DNA from: Prevotellaceae bacterium HUN156
Lineage (GTDB): Bacteria; Bacteroidota; Bacteroidia; Bacteroidales; Bacteroidaceae
Assembly (NCBI GenBank): GCA_900119285.1
Contig: FPIT01000011.1
Location: forward strand, 1 to 64,000
Direction of reading: 5' to 3'
Length of the DNA stretch: 64,000 nt
The translations under genes and the position numbers were made by a program. The number at the start of each line of letters is the position of its first letter. The stretch's first letter is position 1. Below are positions 34,743 to 44,528 of this stretch, piece by piece. The notes under the pieces were generated by a model. The model saw only the letters and a program-made list of their open reading frames with translations. It was not told the DNA's origin and did no database searches.

Positions 34743-35369
34743 ATGGAAATTAACGTATTGAATATCAACGGTCAGGAGACCGGACGTAAGGTTACGTTGA
34801 ACGAGTCTATCTTCGGCATTGAACCTAACGATCACGTCATTTATTTGGATGTTAAGCAGTATCTCGCTAATCAGCGTCAGGGTACCGCTAAGGCTAAGGA
34901 GCGTAGTGAGCACGCTGGTTCTACCCGCAAGCTCGGTCGCCAGAAGGGCGGCGGTGGCGCTCGTCATGGTGATATCAACTCACCTCTGCTGAAGGGTGGT
35001 GGCCGCGTATTTGGTCCTACACCTCGCGACTATGGCTTCAAGCTGAACAAGAAGGTTAAGGCTTTGGCTCGTAAGTCAGCTCTGTCTTACAAGGCTCAGG
35101 AGAATGCAATTATTGTTATCGAGGACTTCGCTATGGAAGCTCCTAAGACAAAAGAATTCTTAAATATTGCAAAAAATCTGAAAGTCGACGGCAAGAAGCT
35201 GCTGATGGTTTTGCCAGAAGCAAATAAAAATGTATATTTGTCGGCTCGCAACCTTGAGAAGGCTGAGTGCATCATTGCCGCCAACGTCAACACCTATAAG
35301 GTATTGAACGCTGACGTCATGGTTGTGACTGAGAACTCTCTGAAGGCTATTGACGGAGTGCTTGGTTAA
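34743..35369 (+). CDS. rplD: 50S ribosomal protein L4
   Basis: The 208-residue uL4 protein lining the exit tunnel. The extended loop [20 protein letters not shown] and the C-terminal globular segment ([20 protein letters not shown]) are present. In E. coli L4 represses its own operon; the long leader before rplC would be the place to look for the same here. Confidence 0.97.
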   Translation: MEINVLNINGQETGRKVTLNESIFGIEPNDHVIYLDVKQYLANQRQGTAKAKERSEHAGSTRKLGRQKGGGGARHGDINSPLLKGGGRVFGPTPRDYGFKLNKKVKALARKSALSYKAQENAIIVIEDFAMEAPKTKEFLNIAKNLKVDGKKLLMVLPEANKNVYLSARNLEKAECIIAANVNTYKVLNADVMVVTENSLKAIDGVLG

Positions 35370-35396
35370 TTTTTAATTGATAATTGAAATAGGATT

Positions 35397-35759
35397 ATGA
35401 GTTTTATTATAAAGCCTCTGATTTCAGAGAAGATGAATAACATCACGGAAAAGAGCTCTGTAGAGAGAACTTTCAAGGCCAAGACTGGTGCACACCGTGG
35501 TGAGGAAGTAACAAAGAAGGCTCAGCCTAAGTACGGTTTCATTGTTAAGCCCGAGGCTAACAAGATTGAGATCGCTAAAGAGGTAGAGGCTGTCTACAAT
35601 GTTACAGTTGAGAATGTGAATACGCTTCGTTATGCTGGTAAGCGCTCTAGCCGCTATACTAAGGCAGGTCTCGTGAGAGGTCAGAAGAATGCGTTCAAGA
35701 AAGCAATCGTTACTCTTAAGGAGGGCGACAGCATTGATTTTTATAGCAATATTCAGTAA
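35397..35759 (+). CDS. rplW: 50S ribosomal protein L23 with an internal insertion
   Basis: A 120-residue uL23 protein at the tunnel exit, a docking site for trigger factor and SRP. MSFIIKPLISEKM and KYGFIVKPEANKIEIAKEVE are the normal core, but about 24 residues (ERTFKAKTGAHRGEEVTKKA and neighbours, roughly residues 21-45) are inserted between them. Usual bacterial L23 has 95-100 residues, so the strongly basic insert is notable. The reading frame is intact. Confidence 0.95.
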   Translation: MSFIIKPLISEKMNNITEKSSVERTFKAKTGAHRGEEVTKKAQPKYGFIVKPEANKIEIAKEVEAVYNVTVENVNTLRYAGKRSSRYTKAGLVRGQKNAFKKAIVTLKEGDSIDFYSNIQ

Positions 35760-35765
35760 TAAAAA

Positions 35766-36593
35766 ATGGCAGTACGTAAATTAAAGCCCGTTACACCGGG
35801 TCAAAGACACAAGGTTATTGGCACGTTCGAGGATATTACTGCATCCGTGCCAGAGAAGTCTCTCGTTTACGGTAAGCGTTCTACCGGCGGTCGAAACAAC
35901 ACCGGTAAGATGACTGTCCGCTACATGGGCGGCGGCCACAAGAAGAAGTATCGTCTGATCGACTTCAAGCGAGAGAAAGATGGTGTTCCAGCTGTAGTAA
36001 AGACTATCGAGTACGATCCTAACCGTTCGGCTCGCATCGCTCTTCTGTACTACGCTGATGGTGAGAAACGTTATATCATTGCTCCTAACGGACTGGAAGT
36101 TGGTGCAACTCTGATGTCTGGTGCAGACGCAGTGCCTGAGGTAGGTAATGCGCTTCCCCTGGCCAACATCCCCGTGGGTACCGTAATTCACAACATTGAG
36201 TTGCGTCCCGGACAGGGTGCCCTGCTGGTTCGTTCGGCTGGTAATTTCGCTCAGTTGACCTCTCGTGAGGGCAACTACTGTGTGATTAAGCTTCCTTCAG
36301 GCGAGACTCGTCAGATTCTCTCTGCTTGTAAGGCTACTATTGGTAGTGTTGGTAACTCTGACCACGCTCTTGAGCAGTCTGGTAAGGCCGGTCGCTCACG
36401 CTGGTTGGGTCAGCGTCCTCACAACCGTGGTGTTGTCATGAACCCACATGATCACCCAATGGGTGGTGGTGAAGGCCGTCAGTCTGGTGGACATCCTCGT
36501 TCACGTAAGGGCTTGTACGCTAAGGGTCTCAAGACTCGCGCTCCGAAGAAGCAGTCGAATAAGTACATTATCGAAAGAGCTAACAAGAAGTAA
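35766..36593 (+). CDS. rplB: 50S ribosomal protein L2
   Basis: The 275-residue uL2 protein needed for subunit association and peptidyl transfer. Recognised by [25 protein letters not shown] and, at the C-terminal loop with the conserved His, [17 protein letters not shown]. Normal length and position, 27 bases before rpsS. Confidence 0.98.
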   Translation: MAVRKLKPVTPGQRHKVIGTFEDITASVPEKSLVYGKRSTGGRNNTGKMTVRYMGGGHKKKYRLIDFKREKDGVPAVVKTIEYDPNRSARIALLYYADGEKRYIIAPNGLEVGATLMSGADAVPEVGNALPLANIPVGTVIHNIELRPGQGALLVRSAGNFAQLTSREGNYCVIKLPSGETRQILSACKATIGSVGNSDHALEQSGKAGRSRWLGQRPHNRGVVMNPHDHPMGGGEGRQSGGHPRSRKGLYAKGLKTRAPKKQSNKYIIERANKK

Positions 36594-36619
36594 TCACTTA
36601 GTTAAGTAAAGAGTAAATT

Positions 36620-36886
36620 ATGAGTCGTTCATTAAAAAAAGGTCCATACATCAACGTCGCTCTCGAGAAGAAGATTCTCGCTATGAATGAGAGCGGTAAG
36701 AAGACCGTCGTGAAGACATGGGCCAGAGCTTCAATGATTAGCCCCGATTTCGTGGGACATACTGTTGCAGTTCATAACGGAAACAAATTTATCCCTGTTT
36801 ACATTACCGAGAACATGGTAGGACACAAGCTGGGCGAATTCTCACCCACACGTCGTTTCGGTGGCCATGCTGGTAACAAGAAGTAA
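36620..36886 (+). CDS. rpsS: 30S ribosomal protein S19
   Basis: The 88-residue uS19 protein of the 30S head, contacting S13 and the A-site tRNA. Features [35 protein letters not shown] and [14 protein letters not shown] are typical. Confidence 0.98.
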   Translation: MSRSLKKGPYINVALEKKILAMNESGKKTVVKTWARASMISPDFVGHTVAVHNGNKFIPVYITENMVGHKLGEFSPTRRFGGHAGNKK

Positions 36887-36925
36887 GCTCCAGGGAATTA
36901 AAGATTAAAAAAGAAAAAATTAAAT

Positions 36926-37324
36926 ATGGGAGCAAGAAAAAGATTAGCGGCTGAAAAAAGAAAAGCAGCCAATAAGACACAGTACTTTGCAAAGCTGAAA
37001 GGCTGTCCCTCTTCACCTCGTAAGATGCGTTATGTTGTTGACATGATTCGCGGTATGGAGGTAAATCGCGCACTCGGTGTGCTGCGTTTCTCGAAGAAGG
37101 CTGCTTCAGAGAATGTAGAGAAGCTTCTCCGCTCGGCTATCGCCAACTGGGAGGCCAAGAATGACCGCAAGGCAGAAGACGGCGAACTGTATATCAGCCG
37201 CGTCTTTGTCGACGAGGGTGTGACAATGAAACGTATGAGACCGGCACCTCAGGGCCGTGGTTATCGTATCCGTAAGCGTTCGAACCACGTAACTCTGTTT
37301 GTTGACGCTAAAACTAATGATTAA
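36926..37324 (+). CDS. rplV: 50S ribosomal protein L22
   Basis: The 132-residue uL22 protein, whose long beta-hairpin reaches the exit tunnel. Recognised by [20 protein letters not shown] and by the hairpin region [20 protein letters not shown], where macrolide-resistance changes occur in other bacteria. No obvious deletion is seen there. Confidence 0.97.
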   Translation: MGARKRLAAEKRKAANKTQYFAKLKGCPSSPRKMRYVVDMIRGMEVNRALGVLRFSKKAASENVEKLLRSAIANWEAKNDRKAEDGELYISRVFVDEGVTMKRMRPAPQGRGYRIRKRSNHVTLFVDAKTND

Positions 37325-37332
37325 GAAAAGGT

Positions 37333-38058
37333 ATGGGACAGAAAGTAAATCCAATTAGCAACCGCCTTGGTATCATCAAGGGTTGGGATTCAAACTGGTT
37401 CGGAGGCAAGAACTTCGGAGATAACCTGGTTGAGGATCAGAAAATCCGTAAGTATCTGAACGAGCGTCTGGCCAAGGCTAGCATCTCGAAGATTGTCATC
37501 GAGCGCACGCTGAAGCTGGTTACCATCACCATCTGTACAGCCCGTCCGGGTCTGGTCATTGGTAAGGGTGGTCAGGATGTCGATAAGCTCAAGGAAGAGC
37601 TGAAGAAACTCTACGACAAGGAGATTCAGATTAATATTTTTGAGGTTAAGAAGCCCGAGCTCGATGCAAACATCGTAGCCAACAACATCGCTCGCCAGGT
37701 AGAGGGTAAGATTGCTTACCGTCGTGCTATCAAGATGGCTGTGGCTAACACTATGCGCGCTGGAGCAGAGGGTATTAAGGTGCAGATCTCAGGTCGTCTG
37801 AACGGCGCTGAAATCGCACGTAGCGAGATGATCAAGGAAGGTCGTACTCCACTGCACACCTTCCGTGCTGACATCGATTACTGTCAGGCAGAGGCCCTCA
37901 CTAAGGTAGGTATCCTCGGTCTGAAGGTATGGATCTGCCGTGGTGAGGTTTATGGAAAAGTTGACTTGGCTCCTAACTTCACTCAGGAAAAGAGCAATGG
38001 CCGCTCTAACGGTGGTAACAACGGTGGTGGCAGACGTTTCCGCAACAAGAAAAAGTAA
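37333..38058 (+). CDS. rpsC: 30S ribosomal protein S3
   Basis: The 241-residue uS3 protein at the mRNA entry channel. It has an N-terminal KH-type domain ([18 protein letters not shown]) and a C-terminal domain ([20 protein letters not shown]). The final 25 residues form a Gly/Asn-rich basic tail ([20 protein letters not shown]). Confidence 0.98.
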   Translation: MGQKVNPISNRLGIIKGWDSNWFGGKNFGDNLVEDQKIRKYLNERLAKASISKIVIERTLKLVTITICTARPGLVIGKGGQDVDKLKEELKKLYDKEIQINIFEVKKPELDANIVANNIARQVEGKIAYRRAIKMAVANTMRAGAEGIKVQISGRLNGAEIARSEMIKEGRTPLHTFRADIDYCQAEALTKVGILGLKVWICRGEVYGKVDLAPNFTQEKSNGRSNGGNNGGGRRFRNKKK

Positions 38059-38083
38059 TTAACTGTTAAAGTAAGAAGCTATC

Positions 38084-38512
38084 ATGTTACAACCCAAAAG
38101 AGTAAGATATAGAAGACCGCAGGATGGACGTGGCAATAAAGGCAACGCTCACCGTGGTACGCAGCTGGCTTTCGGCTCATTCGGTATCAAGACACTTGAT
38201 GCTAAATGGATTGACAGCCGCCAGATTGAGGCAGCTCGTGTTGCCATCAACCGTTATATGAACCGTGAAGGTCAGGTTTGGATTCGCATCTTCCCGGATA
38301 AACCCATCACTCGCAAGCCTGCAGATGTACGTATGGGTAAAGGTAAGGGTGACCCCGCAGGATGGGTAGCACCTGTTACACCGGGTCGTATCCTCTTTGA
38401 AGTTGAGGGCGTTCCCTTCGAGATTGCCAAGGAGGCTCTTCGCCTCGGCGCTCAGAAGCTGCCCGTGAAGACTAAGTTTGTTATTAGACGCGATTACGAT
38501 AAAAACGCTTAA
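38084..38512 (+). CDS. rplP: 50S ribosomal protein L16
   Basis: The 142-residue uL16 protein near the A-site tRNA elbow. Recognised by [35 protein letters not shown] and [20 protein letters not shown]. Three bases separate its stop codon from rpmC. Confidence 0.98.
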   Translation: MLQPKRVRYRRPQDGRGNKGNAHRGTQLAFGSFGIKTLDAKWIDSRQIEAARVAINRYMNREGQVWIRIFPDKPITRKPADVRMGKGKGDPAGWVAPVTPGRILFEVEGVPFEIAKEALRLGAQKLPVKTKFVIRRDYDKNA

Positions 38513-38515
38513 GCT

Positions 38516-38710
38516 ATGAAGATGACAGAAATTAAAGGTCTCGAGACCAAAGAATTGGCCGAGAAGCTGGAGGCTGCTGTTGCCAGCTACGATCAGATGA
38601 AGCTGAACCACGCAGTAACTCCTATGGAGAATCCATCACAGATTAAGAAAGCACGTCGTGACATCGCACGTATGCAGACAGAACTCCGTCAGAGAGAACT
38701 TAACAAATAA
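38516..38710 (+). CDS. rpmC: 50S ribosomal protein L29
   Basis: The 64-residue uL29 protein, two helices at the tunnel exit next to L23. The body is [19 protein letters not shown] and the end [20 protein letters not shown]. It starts [10 protein letters not shown], with MTEIKGLE as an alternative start two codons later. Confidence 0.95.
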   Translation: MKMTEIKGLETKELAEKLEAAVASYDQMKLNHAVTPMENPSQIKKARRDIARMQTELRQRELNK

Positions 38711-38721
38711 TAATGGTCCAG

Positions 38722-38979
38722 ATGGAAACAAGAAATTTAAGAAAGACAAGACAGGGTGTCGTTATCAGCAACAAAATGGATAAAACCATTGTTATTGCAG
38801 CTAAGTTCAAGGAGAAGCACCCTATTTATGGTAAGTTTGTCCAGAAGACAAAGAAGTACCATGCTCACGATGAGAAGAATGAGGCTCAGGTAGGTGATAC
38901 CGTACTCATTATGGAAACCCGTCCTCTGTCAAAGACAAAGAGATGGAGATTAGTACAAATCGTAGAAAAGGCTAAGTAA
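38722..38979 (+). CDS. rpsQ: 30S ribosomal protein S17
   Basis: The 85-residue uS17 protein, an early 16S 5'-domain binder. Family opening [14 protein letters not shown], then [20 protein letters not shown] and [18 protein letters not shown] 38722 is chosen over ATG 38713 because homologues begin at this Met-Glu; the difference is three residues. Confidence 0.95.
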   Translation: METRNLRKTRQGVVISNKMDKTIVIAAKFKEKHPIYGKFVQKTKKYHAHDEKNEAQVGDTVLIMETRPLSKTKRWRLVQIVEKAK

Positions 38980-38981
38980 AT

Positions 38982-39347
38982 ATGATACAGACAGAAACAA
39001 GACTTACCGTAGCTGACAACAGCGGTGCACGCGAGGCACTCTGCATCCGTGTGCTGGGTGGTACCCGCCGCCGTTATGCAAGCGTAGGTGACGTGATTGT
39101 TGTTGCTATCAAGAACGCAATCCCCACAAGTGACGTTAAAAAGGGTGCAGTGTCTAAGGCTCTGGTTGTTCGTACCAAGAAGGAAATCCGTCGCGCCGAT
39201 GGTTCATACATCCGCTTCGATGATAACGCTTGCGTACTCCTGAACAACGCTGGTGAGCTCCGCGGCAGCCGTATCTTCGGCCCCGTAGCCCGTGAGCTTC
39301 GTGCCGTAAACATGAAGGTTGTATCACTGGCACCTGAGGTTCTTTAA
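38982..39347 (+). CDS. rplN: 50S ribosomal protein L14
   Basis: The 121-residue uL14 protein at the subunit interface (bridge B8), a target of the silencing factor RsfS. Features [37 protein letters not shown] and [11 protein letters not shown] are typical. Confidence 0.98.
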   Translation: MIQTETRLTVADNSGAREALCIRVLGGTRRRYASVGDVIVVAIKNAIPTSDVKKGAVSKALVVRTKKEIRRADGSYIRFDDNACVLLNNAGELRGSRIFGPVARELRAVNMKVVSLAPEVL

Positions 39348-39367
39348 ATCATAAAAAGTAAGAAGTA

Positions 39368-39685
39368 ATGGCTAAGTTACATATTAGAAAAAACGATACA
39401 GTCATGGTCCTGGCCGGTGAGGACAAGGGCAAGACTGGTAAAGTGCTCCAGGTTCTCGTAGAGAAGCAGCGTGCCATCGTAGAGGGCGTGAACATGGTCT
39501 CTAAGAGCACTAAGCCGAGCGCTAAGAACCCACAGGGTGGTATCGTGAAGCAGGAAGCTCCTATTCACGTATCTAATTTAAGTCTCATCGATCCGAAGAG
39601 CGGCAAGGCTACTCGCGTAAGCATCAAGCACGAGGGTAAGAACGTCGTTCGTATCGCTAAAAAGTCAGGGGAGGAGATTAAGTAA
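39368..39685 (+). CDS. rplX: 50S ribosomal protein L24
   Basis: The 105-residue uL24 protein, an assembly initiator with a KOW motif ([18 protein letters not shown]). Its stop codon overlaps the rplE start by one base (TAATG), which suggests translational coupling. Confidence 0.97.
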   Translation: MAKLHIRKNDTVMVLAGEDKGKTGKVLQVLVEKQRAIVEGVNMVSKSTKPSAKNPQGGIVKQEAPIHVSNLSLIDPKSGKATRVSIKHEGKNVVRIAKKSGEEIK

Positions 39686-40242
39686 TGGCAAATACAGCAC
39701 AATTGAAGAAGACCTATGTCGAGCAGATTGCTCCGGCATTGGAGAAGCAGTTCAACTATAGCTCTAAGATGCAGGTTCCCGTCCTGAAGAAGATCGTCAT
39801 CAACCAGGGTCTGGGTGATGCTACTCAGGACAAGAAGATCATCGACGTAGCTATCAACGAGATTACCACTATCTGCGGTCAGAAGGCTGTAGCTACCTAC
39901 TCTAAGAAGGATATCGCCAACTTCAAGCTCCGTAAGAAGATGCCTATCGGTGTTATGGTAACTCTGCGTCGTGAGCGCATGTATGAATTCCTGGAGAAGC
40001 TCGTTCGCGTGGCTCTGCCCCGTATCCGCGACTTCAAGGGTATTGAGAGCAAGTTCGATGGCCGTGGTAACTATACCCTCGGTATTCAGGAGCAGATTAT
40101 CTTCCCTGAGATTAACATTGACACTGTAGACCGCATTCAGGGTATGAACATTACCTTCGTAACGTCTGCTCAGACCGACGAGGAAGGTTTCGCACTGCTG
40201 AAGGCCTTTGGTCTGCCATTTAAGAACGCTAAAAACGATTAA
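39685..40242 (+). CDS. rplE: 50S ribosomal protein L5
   Basis: The 185-residue uL5 protein, a 5S rRNA binder of the central protuberance. Recognised by [40 protein letters not shown] and [20 protein letters not shown]. Confidence 0.98.
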   Translation: MANTAQLKKTYVEQIAPALEKQFNYSSKMQVPVLKKIVINQGLGDATQDKKIIDVAINEITTICGQKAVATYSKKDIANFKLRKKMPIGVMVTLRRERMYEFLEKLVRVALPRIRDFKGIESKFDGRGNYTLGIQEQIIFPEINIDTVDRIQGMNITFVTSAQTDEEGFALLKAFGLPFKNAKND

Positions 40243-40247
40243 GAGAT

Positions 40248-40550
40248 ATGGCAAAAGAATCAATGAAGGCTCGTGAGGTAAAGCGCGCTAAGCTCGTTGC
40301 CCGTTACGCTGAAAAGCGTGCAGCCTTGAAGAAGATTATCGCAACATCTGAGGATCCCGCTGCTGCTTACGAGGCTGCTCGCGCACTGCAGGCTATCCCC
40401 AAGAACGCTAACCCCATTCGTCTGCACAACCGCTGCAAGATCACTGGTCGTCCCAAGGGATATATGCGCCAGTTCGGTCTCAGCCGTATCCAGTTCCGTG
40501 AGATGGCATCAAACGGTCTGATTCCAGGCGTAAAGAAGGCTAGCTGGTAA
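40248..40550 (+). CDS. rpsN: 30S ribosomal protein S14, zinc-free type
   Basis: A 100-residue uS14 of the long form without the CxxC-CxxC zinc site; only one Cys remains ([20 protein letters not shown]). Typical of organisms that do not rely on zinc for S14. A 77-nt gap with a small TCGGG/CCCGA hairpin (40593-40607) precedes rpsH. Confidence 0.96.
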   Translation: MAKESMKAREVKRAKLVARYAEKRAALKKIIATSEDPAAAYEAARALQAIPKNANPIRLHNRCKITGRPKGYMRQFGLSRIQFREMASNGLIPGVKKASW

Positions 40551-40627
40551 TCATCTCCGAGAAGAATAGAGAATTTATTTTATTTAATATTGTCGGGGTA
40601 GTCCCGATTAATTAAACAATTTATTTT

Positions 40628-41023
40628 ATGACAGATCCAATAGCAGATTATCTGACCAGACTCAGAAACGCCATCATGGCCAACCACCGCGTGGTTGAGG
40701 TTCCTGCGTCTAACTTGAAGAAGGAAATCACTAAGATCCTCTTCGAGAAGGGCTACATTCTGAACTACAAGTTCGTAGAGGACGGCCCTCAGGGTACTAT
40801 CAAGGTTGCCTTGAAGTATGACCCTGCCACTAAGGCTAATGCCATCAAGTGCCTGAAGCGCGTGTCAACACCAGGTCTTCGTAAGTACACTGGTTACAAG
40901 AACATGCCGAGAGTAATTAACGGACTGGGTATCGCTATCTTATCCACGTCTCAGGGTGTAATGACAGACAAAGAGGCTTCTCAGCTGAAGATCGGCGGTG
41001 AGGTGCTTTGCTACGTTTATTAA
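40628..41023 (+). CDS. rpsH: 30S ribosomal protein S8
   Basis: The 131-residue uS8 protein, a central-domain 16S binder that autoregulates the spc operon in E. coli. MTDPIADYLTRLRNAIMANH opens it, and GIAILSTSQGVMTDKEA near the C-terminus is the usual signature. Confidence 0.98.
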   Translation: MTDPIADYLTRLRNAIMANHRVVEVPASNLKKEITKILFEKGYILNYKFVEDGPQGTIKVALKYDPATKANAIKCLKRVSTPGLRKYTGYKNMPRVINGLGIAILSTSQGVMTDKEASQLKIGGEVLCYVY

Positions 41024-41038
41024 TTGGAGGATTCGAAT

Positions 41039-41608
41039 ATGTCAAGAATAGGAAAATTGCCAATTAGCATCCCTGCAGGAGTAACCGTTACTCAGGGTCA
41101 GGACAGTGTTGTTACAGTAAAAGGTCCTAAGGGCGAACTTTCACAGAAGGTTGATCCTTCTATCAAGGTTAATATCGCCGATGGTCAAGTAACATTTGAG
41201 ATTGATGAGAACAGCCCCGTAAACGTAAAGCAGAAGCAGGCTTTCCACGGTCTGTATCGTGCTTTGGTCAACAACATGGTTGTTGGTGTGAGCGAAGGCT
41301 ATAAGAAGGAGATGGAGCTGGTAGGTGTTGGTTACCGTGTTTCTAACCAGGGTAACATCATCGAGTTCTCTCTCGGTTATACTCACCCCATCTTCATCCA
41401 GCTTCCTAAGGAGGTTAAGGTAGAGACCAAGATGGAGCGTAACCAGAATCCTCAGATCATTCTGGAGTCATGCGACAAGCAGCTGCTGGGTATGATTTGC
41501 GCTAAGATTCGTTCTTTCCGTATGCCTGAGCCTTACAAGGGTAAGGGTATCTTGTTCAAGGGCGAGGTTATCCGTCGTAAGTCGGGTAAGTCAGCTTCAG
41601 CTAAGTAA
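41039..41608 (+). CDS. rplF: 50S ribosomal protein L6
   Basis: The 189-residue uL6 protein at the base of the L7/L12 stalk. Opening MSRIGKLPISIPAGV; LVGVGYRVSNQGN and PEPYKGKGILFKGEVIRRK follow. ATG 41039 is preceded by GGAGG (41027-41030 region) at 8-9 bases, one of the few Shine-Dalgarno-like sites in the window. Confidence 0.97.
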   Translation: MSRIGKLPISIPAGVTVTQGQDSVVTVKGPKGELSQKVDPSIKVNIADGQVTFEIDENSPVNVKQKQAFHGLYRALVNNMVVGVSEGYKKEMELVGVGYRVSNQGNIIEFSLGYTHPIFIQLPKEVKVETKMERNQNPQIILESCDKQLLGMICAKIRSFRMPEPYKGKGILFKGEVIRRKSGKSASAK

Positions 41609-41638
41609 TTCTAATAACAATTAAAAGAAGAAAGAATT

Positions 41639-41983
41639 ATGACAACAAAGAAGATTGAAAGACGAATTAAGATCAAATATAGAATTCGTAAGAGCGTATT
41701 CGGTACTGCCGAGCGTCCTCGCATGAGCGTATTCCGCAGCAATAAGCAGATCTACGTTCAGGTGATTAACGATTTGGAAGGTAAAACACTTGCATCTGCA
41801 TCTTCTGCTGGCCTCGAGGCTATGCCAAAGATTGAGCAGGCTGCCAAGGTTGGTGAGATGATTGCCGCTAAGGCTAAGGAGGCTGGCGTTGAGTCAGTTG
41901 TCTTCGACCGTAACGGTTATCTCTATCACGGCCGTGTGAAGTCACTCGCTGATGCAGCTCGTAAAGGTGGACTTAATTTTTAA
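41639..41983 (+). CDS. rplR: 50S ribosomal protein L18
   Basis: The 114-residue uL18 protein, a 5S rRNA binder. It begins [20 protein letters not shown] and shows [17 protein letters not shown] and [20 protein letters not shown]. The gap to rpsE is 6 bases. Confidence 0.98.
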   Translation: MTTKKIERRIKIKYRIRKSVFGTAERPRMSVFRSNKQIYVQVINDLEGKTLASASSAGLEAMPKIEQAAKVGEMIAAKAKEAGVESVVFDRNGYLYHGRVKSLADAARKGGLNF

Positions 41984-41989
41984 ACGATT

Positions 41990-42502
41990 ATGGCAATGAA
42001 CAGAGTTAAAGTAAATAGTGACGTTGAATTAAAAGACAGACTGGTTGCCATCAACCGTGTTACCAAGGTAACAAAGGGAGGTCGCACCTTTACTTTCGCA
42101 GCCATCGTTGTTGTCGGTGACGGCAATGGCGTAATCGGCTGGGGACTTGGTAAGGCAGGTGAAGTTACCGCCGCTATCGCCAAGGGTGTCGAGGCAGCTA
42201 AGAAGAATCTGGTTAAGGTTCCCGTACTGAAGGGTACCATTCCTCACGAGATGGAGGCACGCTTCGGCGGTGCTCAGGTATTCCTTCGTCCGGCCGCAGC
42301 CGGTACCGGTCTTGTTGCCGGTGGTGCTATGCGTGCCGTGCTTGAGAGTGTTGGTGTAAAGGATGTCCTCGCTAAGTCGAAGGGCTCTTCAAACCCCCAC
42401 AACCTGGTAAAGGCTACTATCGCCGCTCTGAGTCAGATGCGCGATGCGTACACCATTGCAGGTACTCGTGGTATCAGTATGGATAAAGTATTTAGAGGAT
42501 AA
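41990..42502 (+). CDS. rpsE: 30S ribosomal protein S5
   Basis: The 170-residue uS5 protein involved in decoding accuracy and mRNA unwinding. Features: [39 protein letters not shown] and [23 protein letters not shown] 41990 is preferred to ATG 41996 by family length. Confidence 0.97.
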   Translation: MAMNRVKVNSDVELKDRLVAINRVTKVTKGGRTFTFAAIVVVGDGNGVIGWGLGKAGEVTAAIAKGVEAAKKNLVKVPVLKGTIPHEMEARFGGAQVFLRPAAAGTGLVAGGAMRAVLESVGVKDVLAKSKGSSNPHNLVKATIAALSQMRDAYTIAGTRGISMDKVFRG

Positions 42503-42508
42503 AGGAGG
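42503..42508 (+). promoter_or_regulatory. Canonical Shine-Dalgarno site of rpmD
   Basis: AGGAGG lies 8 bases before ATG 42517. Such a full match is unusual in this window, where most starts have only A-rich leaders. Confidence 0.7.
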
Positions 42509-42516
42509 CTAGAACT

Positions 42517-42693
42517 ATGGCAACAATTAAGATTAAGCAGATTAAGAGCAAGATCGGTTATCCCGTAGATCAGAAGCGTACCCTCAATGCCCTGGGTCTT
42601 CACAAGATTTCTCAGGTTGTAGAGAAGGAGGATACCCCCGTTATCCGCGGTATGATCCGCAAGGTACATCACCTGGTGGAAGTGATCGATTAA
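42517..42693 (+). CDS. rpmD: 50S ribosomal protein L30
   Basis: A 58-residue uL30 protein (too short for a 60-codon cutoff). It begins [20 protein letters not shown], continues [20 protein letters not shown] and ends [11 protein letters not shown]. The frame, length and place between rpsE and rplO all fit. A strong Shine-Dalgarno sequence precedes it. Confidence 0.97.
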   Translation: MATIKIKQIKSKIGYPVDQKRTLNALGLHKISQVVEKEDTPVIRGMIRKVHHLVEVID

Positions 42694-42722
42694 TTTAATG
42701 ACAATTTAAAACAGATACGATT

Positions 42723-43169
42723 ATGAAACTACATACTTTAAAGCCAGCTGAGGGCTCTACACATTCACGTCGTAGAATCGGCCGTGGACCTGGTTCTGGT
42801 CTCGGTGGTACCTCTACTCGTGGTCACAAGGGTGCCAAGGCTCGTTCAGGTTACAAGAAGAAGATTGGTTTCGAAGGTGGTCAGATGCCACTGCAGCGTC
42901 GTGTTCCTAAGTTCGGTTTCAAGAACATTAACCACAAGGAGTACTTTGCTGTGAACCTCTCTACTCTGCAGAAGCTGGCAGAGGAGAAGAATCTTACCAA
43001 GATTGGCATTGCAGAGCTGGTTGCTGCCGGCCTGACAAGTGGCAAGGAACTGGTTAAGGTTCTTGGTAACGGTGAACTGAAAGCAAAGATTGACGTTGAA
43101 GCAAATGCATTCTCAAAGACTGCCGAAGAGGCTATCAAGGCAGTTGGTGGTAACGCAACAATAATCTAA
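42723..43169 (+). CDS. rplO: 50S ribosomal protein L15
   Basis: The 148-residue uL15 protein, a late assembly factor. Opening MKLHTLKPAEGSTHSRRRIG and RGHKGAKARSGYKKKIGFEG are family signatures. Seven bases separate it from secY. Confidence 0.98.
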   Translation: MKLHTLKPAEGSTHSRRRIGRGPGSGLGGTSTRGHKGAKARSGYKKKIGFEGGQMPLQRRVPKFGFKNINHKEYFAVNLSTLQKLAEEKNLTKIGIAELVAAGLTSGKELVKVLGNGELKAKIDVEANAFSKTAEEAIKAVGGNATII

Positions 43170-43176
43170 AAATACA

Positions 43177-44520
43177 ATGAAGAAGTTAATAGAGACACTG
43201 AAGAACATTTGGAAGATCGAGGACCTGCGCCAGCGCATCCTCATTACAATGCTGTTTGTAGCGATTTATCGTTTCGGCTCATTCGTAGTACTTCCTGGTA
43301 TTAACCCTGCAATGTTGGACAAGCTGCAGTCACAGACTGCCGGCGGTCTGATGTCACTGCTGGATATGTTCTCTGGTGGTGCATTTTCCAACGCATCTAT
43401 CTTTGCGCTCGGAATCATGCCTTACATCTCTGCTTCTATCGTTATGCAGCTTTTGGCTGTCGCTGTACCTTATTTCCAGAAGATGCAGCGTGAGGGTGAA
43501 AGCGGCCGTAAAAAGATTATGACTTATACTCGGTACCTGACAGTAGCTATCCTGCTGTTCCAGGCACCGAGTTACCTCATCAATCTGAAGATGACGTCCG
43601 GCACAGCCCTGTCTTCAGGTATCAGTTGGACGGTATTCGTATTCCCGGCCACTATTATCTTGGCAGCTGGAAGTATGTTCATCCTTTGGTTGGGTGAGCG
43701 CATTACGGATAAGGGTATAGGAAATGGTATCTCACTGATCATTATGATCGGTATCATTGCACGTCTGCCACAGGCGTTCATTCAGGAGGTAACTTCTCGC
43801 TTCACCGCTATCACTGGTGGTGGTCTCGTGATGTTCCTCGTTGAGATTATCATTCTCTATTTGGTTGTATGCGCAGCGATTGTACTCGTACAGGGTGTCC
43901 GCAAGATTCCCGTACAGTATGCTAAGCGTCTTGTTGGCAACCAGCAGTATGGTGGTGCTCGTCAGTATATTCCTCTGAAGCTCTTCGCAGCTAATGTGAT
44001 GCCTATCATCTTTGCTCAGGCTCTGATGTTCATTCCATTGGCTTTCGTACAGTATGCAGCTCCAGAGAACGCAAGTTGGTTCGTACGTTCATTGCTGGAT
44101 CATCACAGCTGGACTTACAATATCATCTTTGCATTCCTGATTATCGCATTCACCTATTTCTATACTGCCATCACGCTCAATCCCACGCAGATGGCTGAAG
44201 ACATGAAACGTAACAATGGCTTCATCCCTGGCATTAAGCCTGGTAAGCCAACAGCAGACTTCATCGACGAAGTGATGTCACGCATCACCGCTCCTGGTTC
44301 GCTGTTCATCGCCTTCATCGCCATCATGCCCGCTCTCGCAGGACTGCTCAATGTGCAGGATTCTTTCTCTCAGTTCTTCGGTGGAACATCTCTGCTGATT
44401 CTTGTTGGTGTTGTGCTCGACACTCTCCAGCAGATTGAGAGTCATCTGCTCATGCGTCACTACGACGGTCTGCTCAATTCAGGTCGTATCCACGGACGTG
44501 GCGGAGTAAGTGCCTACTAA
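43177..44520 (+). CDS. secY: Protein translocase subunit SecY
   Basis: A 447-residue inner-membrane channel protein with ten hydrophobic segments. Family signatures include RFGSFVVLPGIN, the plug region SLLDMFSGGAFSNASIFALG, GMISYISA-like GIMPYISASIVMQLL and the cytoplasmic loop NPTQMAEDMKRNNGFIPGIK. It exports the signal-peptide proteins seen elsewhere in the window. Its place after rplO is canonical. Confidence 0.98.
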   Translation: MKKLIETLKNIWKIEDLRQRILITMLFVAIYRFGSFVVLPGINPAMLDKLQSQTAGGLMSLLDMFSGGAFSNASIFALGIMPYISASIVMQLLAVAVPYFQKMQREGESGRKKIMTYTRYLTVAILLFQAPSYLINLKMTSGTALSSGISWTVFVFPATIILAAGSMFILWLGERITDKGIGNGISLIIMIGIIARLPQAFIQEVTSRFTAITGGGLVMFLVEIIILYLVVCAAIVLVQGVRKIPVQYAKRLVGNQQYGGARQYIPLKLFAANVMPIIFAQALMFIPLAFVQYAAPENASWFVRSLLDHHSWTYNIIFAFLIIAFTYFYTAITLNPTQMAEDMKRNNGFIPGIKPGKPTADFIDEVMSRITAPGSLFIAFIAIMPALAGLLNVQDSFSQFFGGTSLLILVGVVLDTLQQIESHLLMRHYDGLLNSGRIHGRGGVSAY

Positions 44521-44528
44521 GCTCCAGT

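Noticed and set aside
39565..40263. A 232-codon minus-strand frame opposite rplE
   Set aside because: rplE is certain on the other strand; long antisense frames are common in such highly biased codons.
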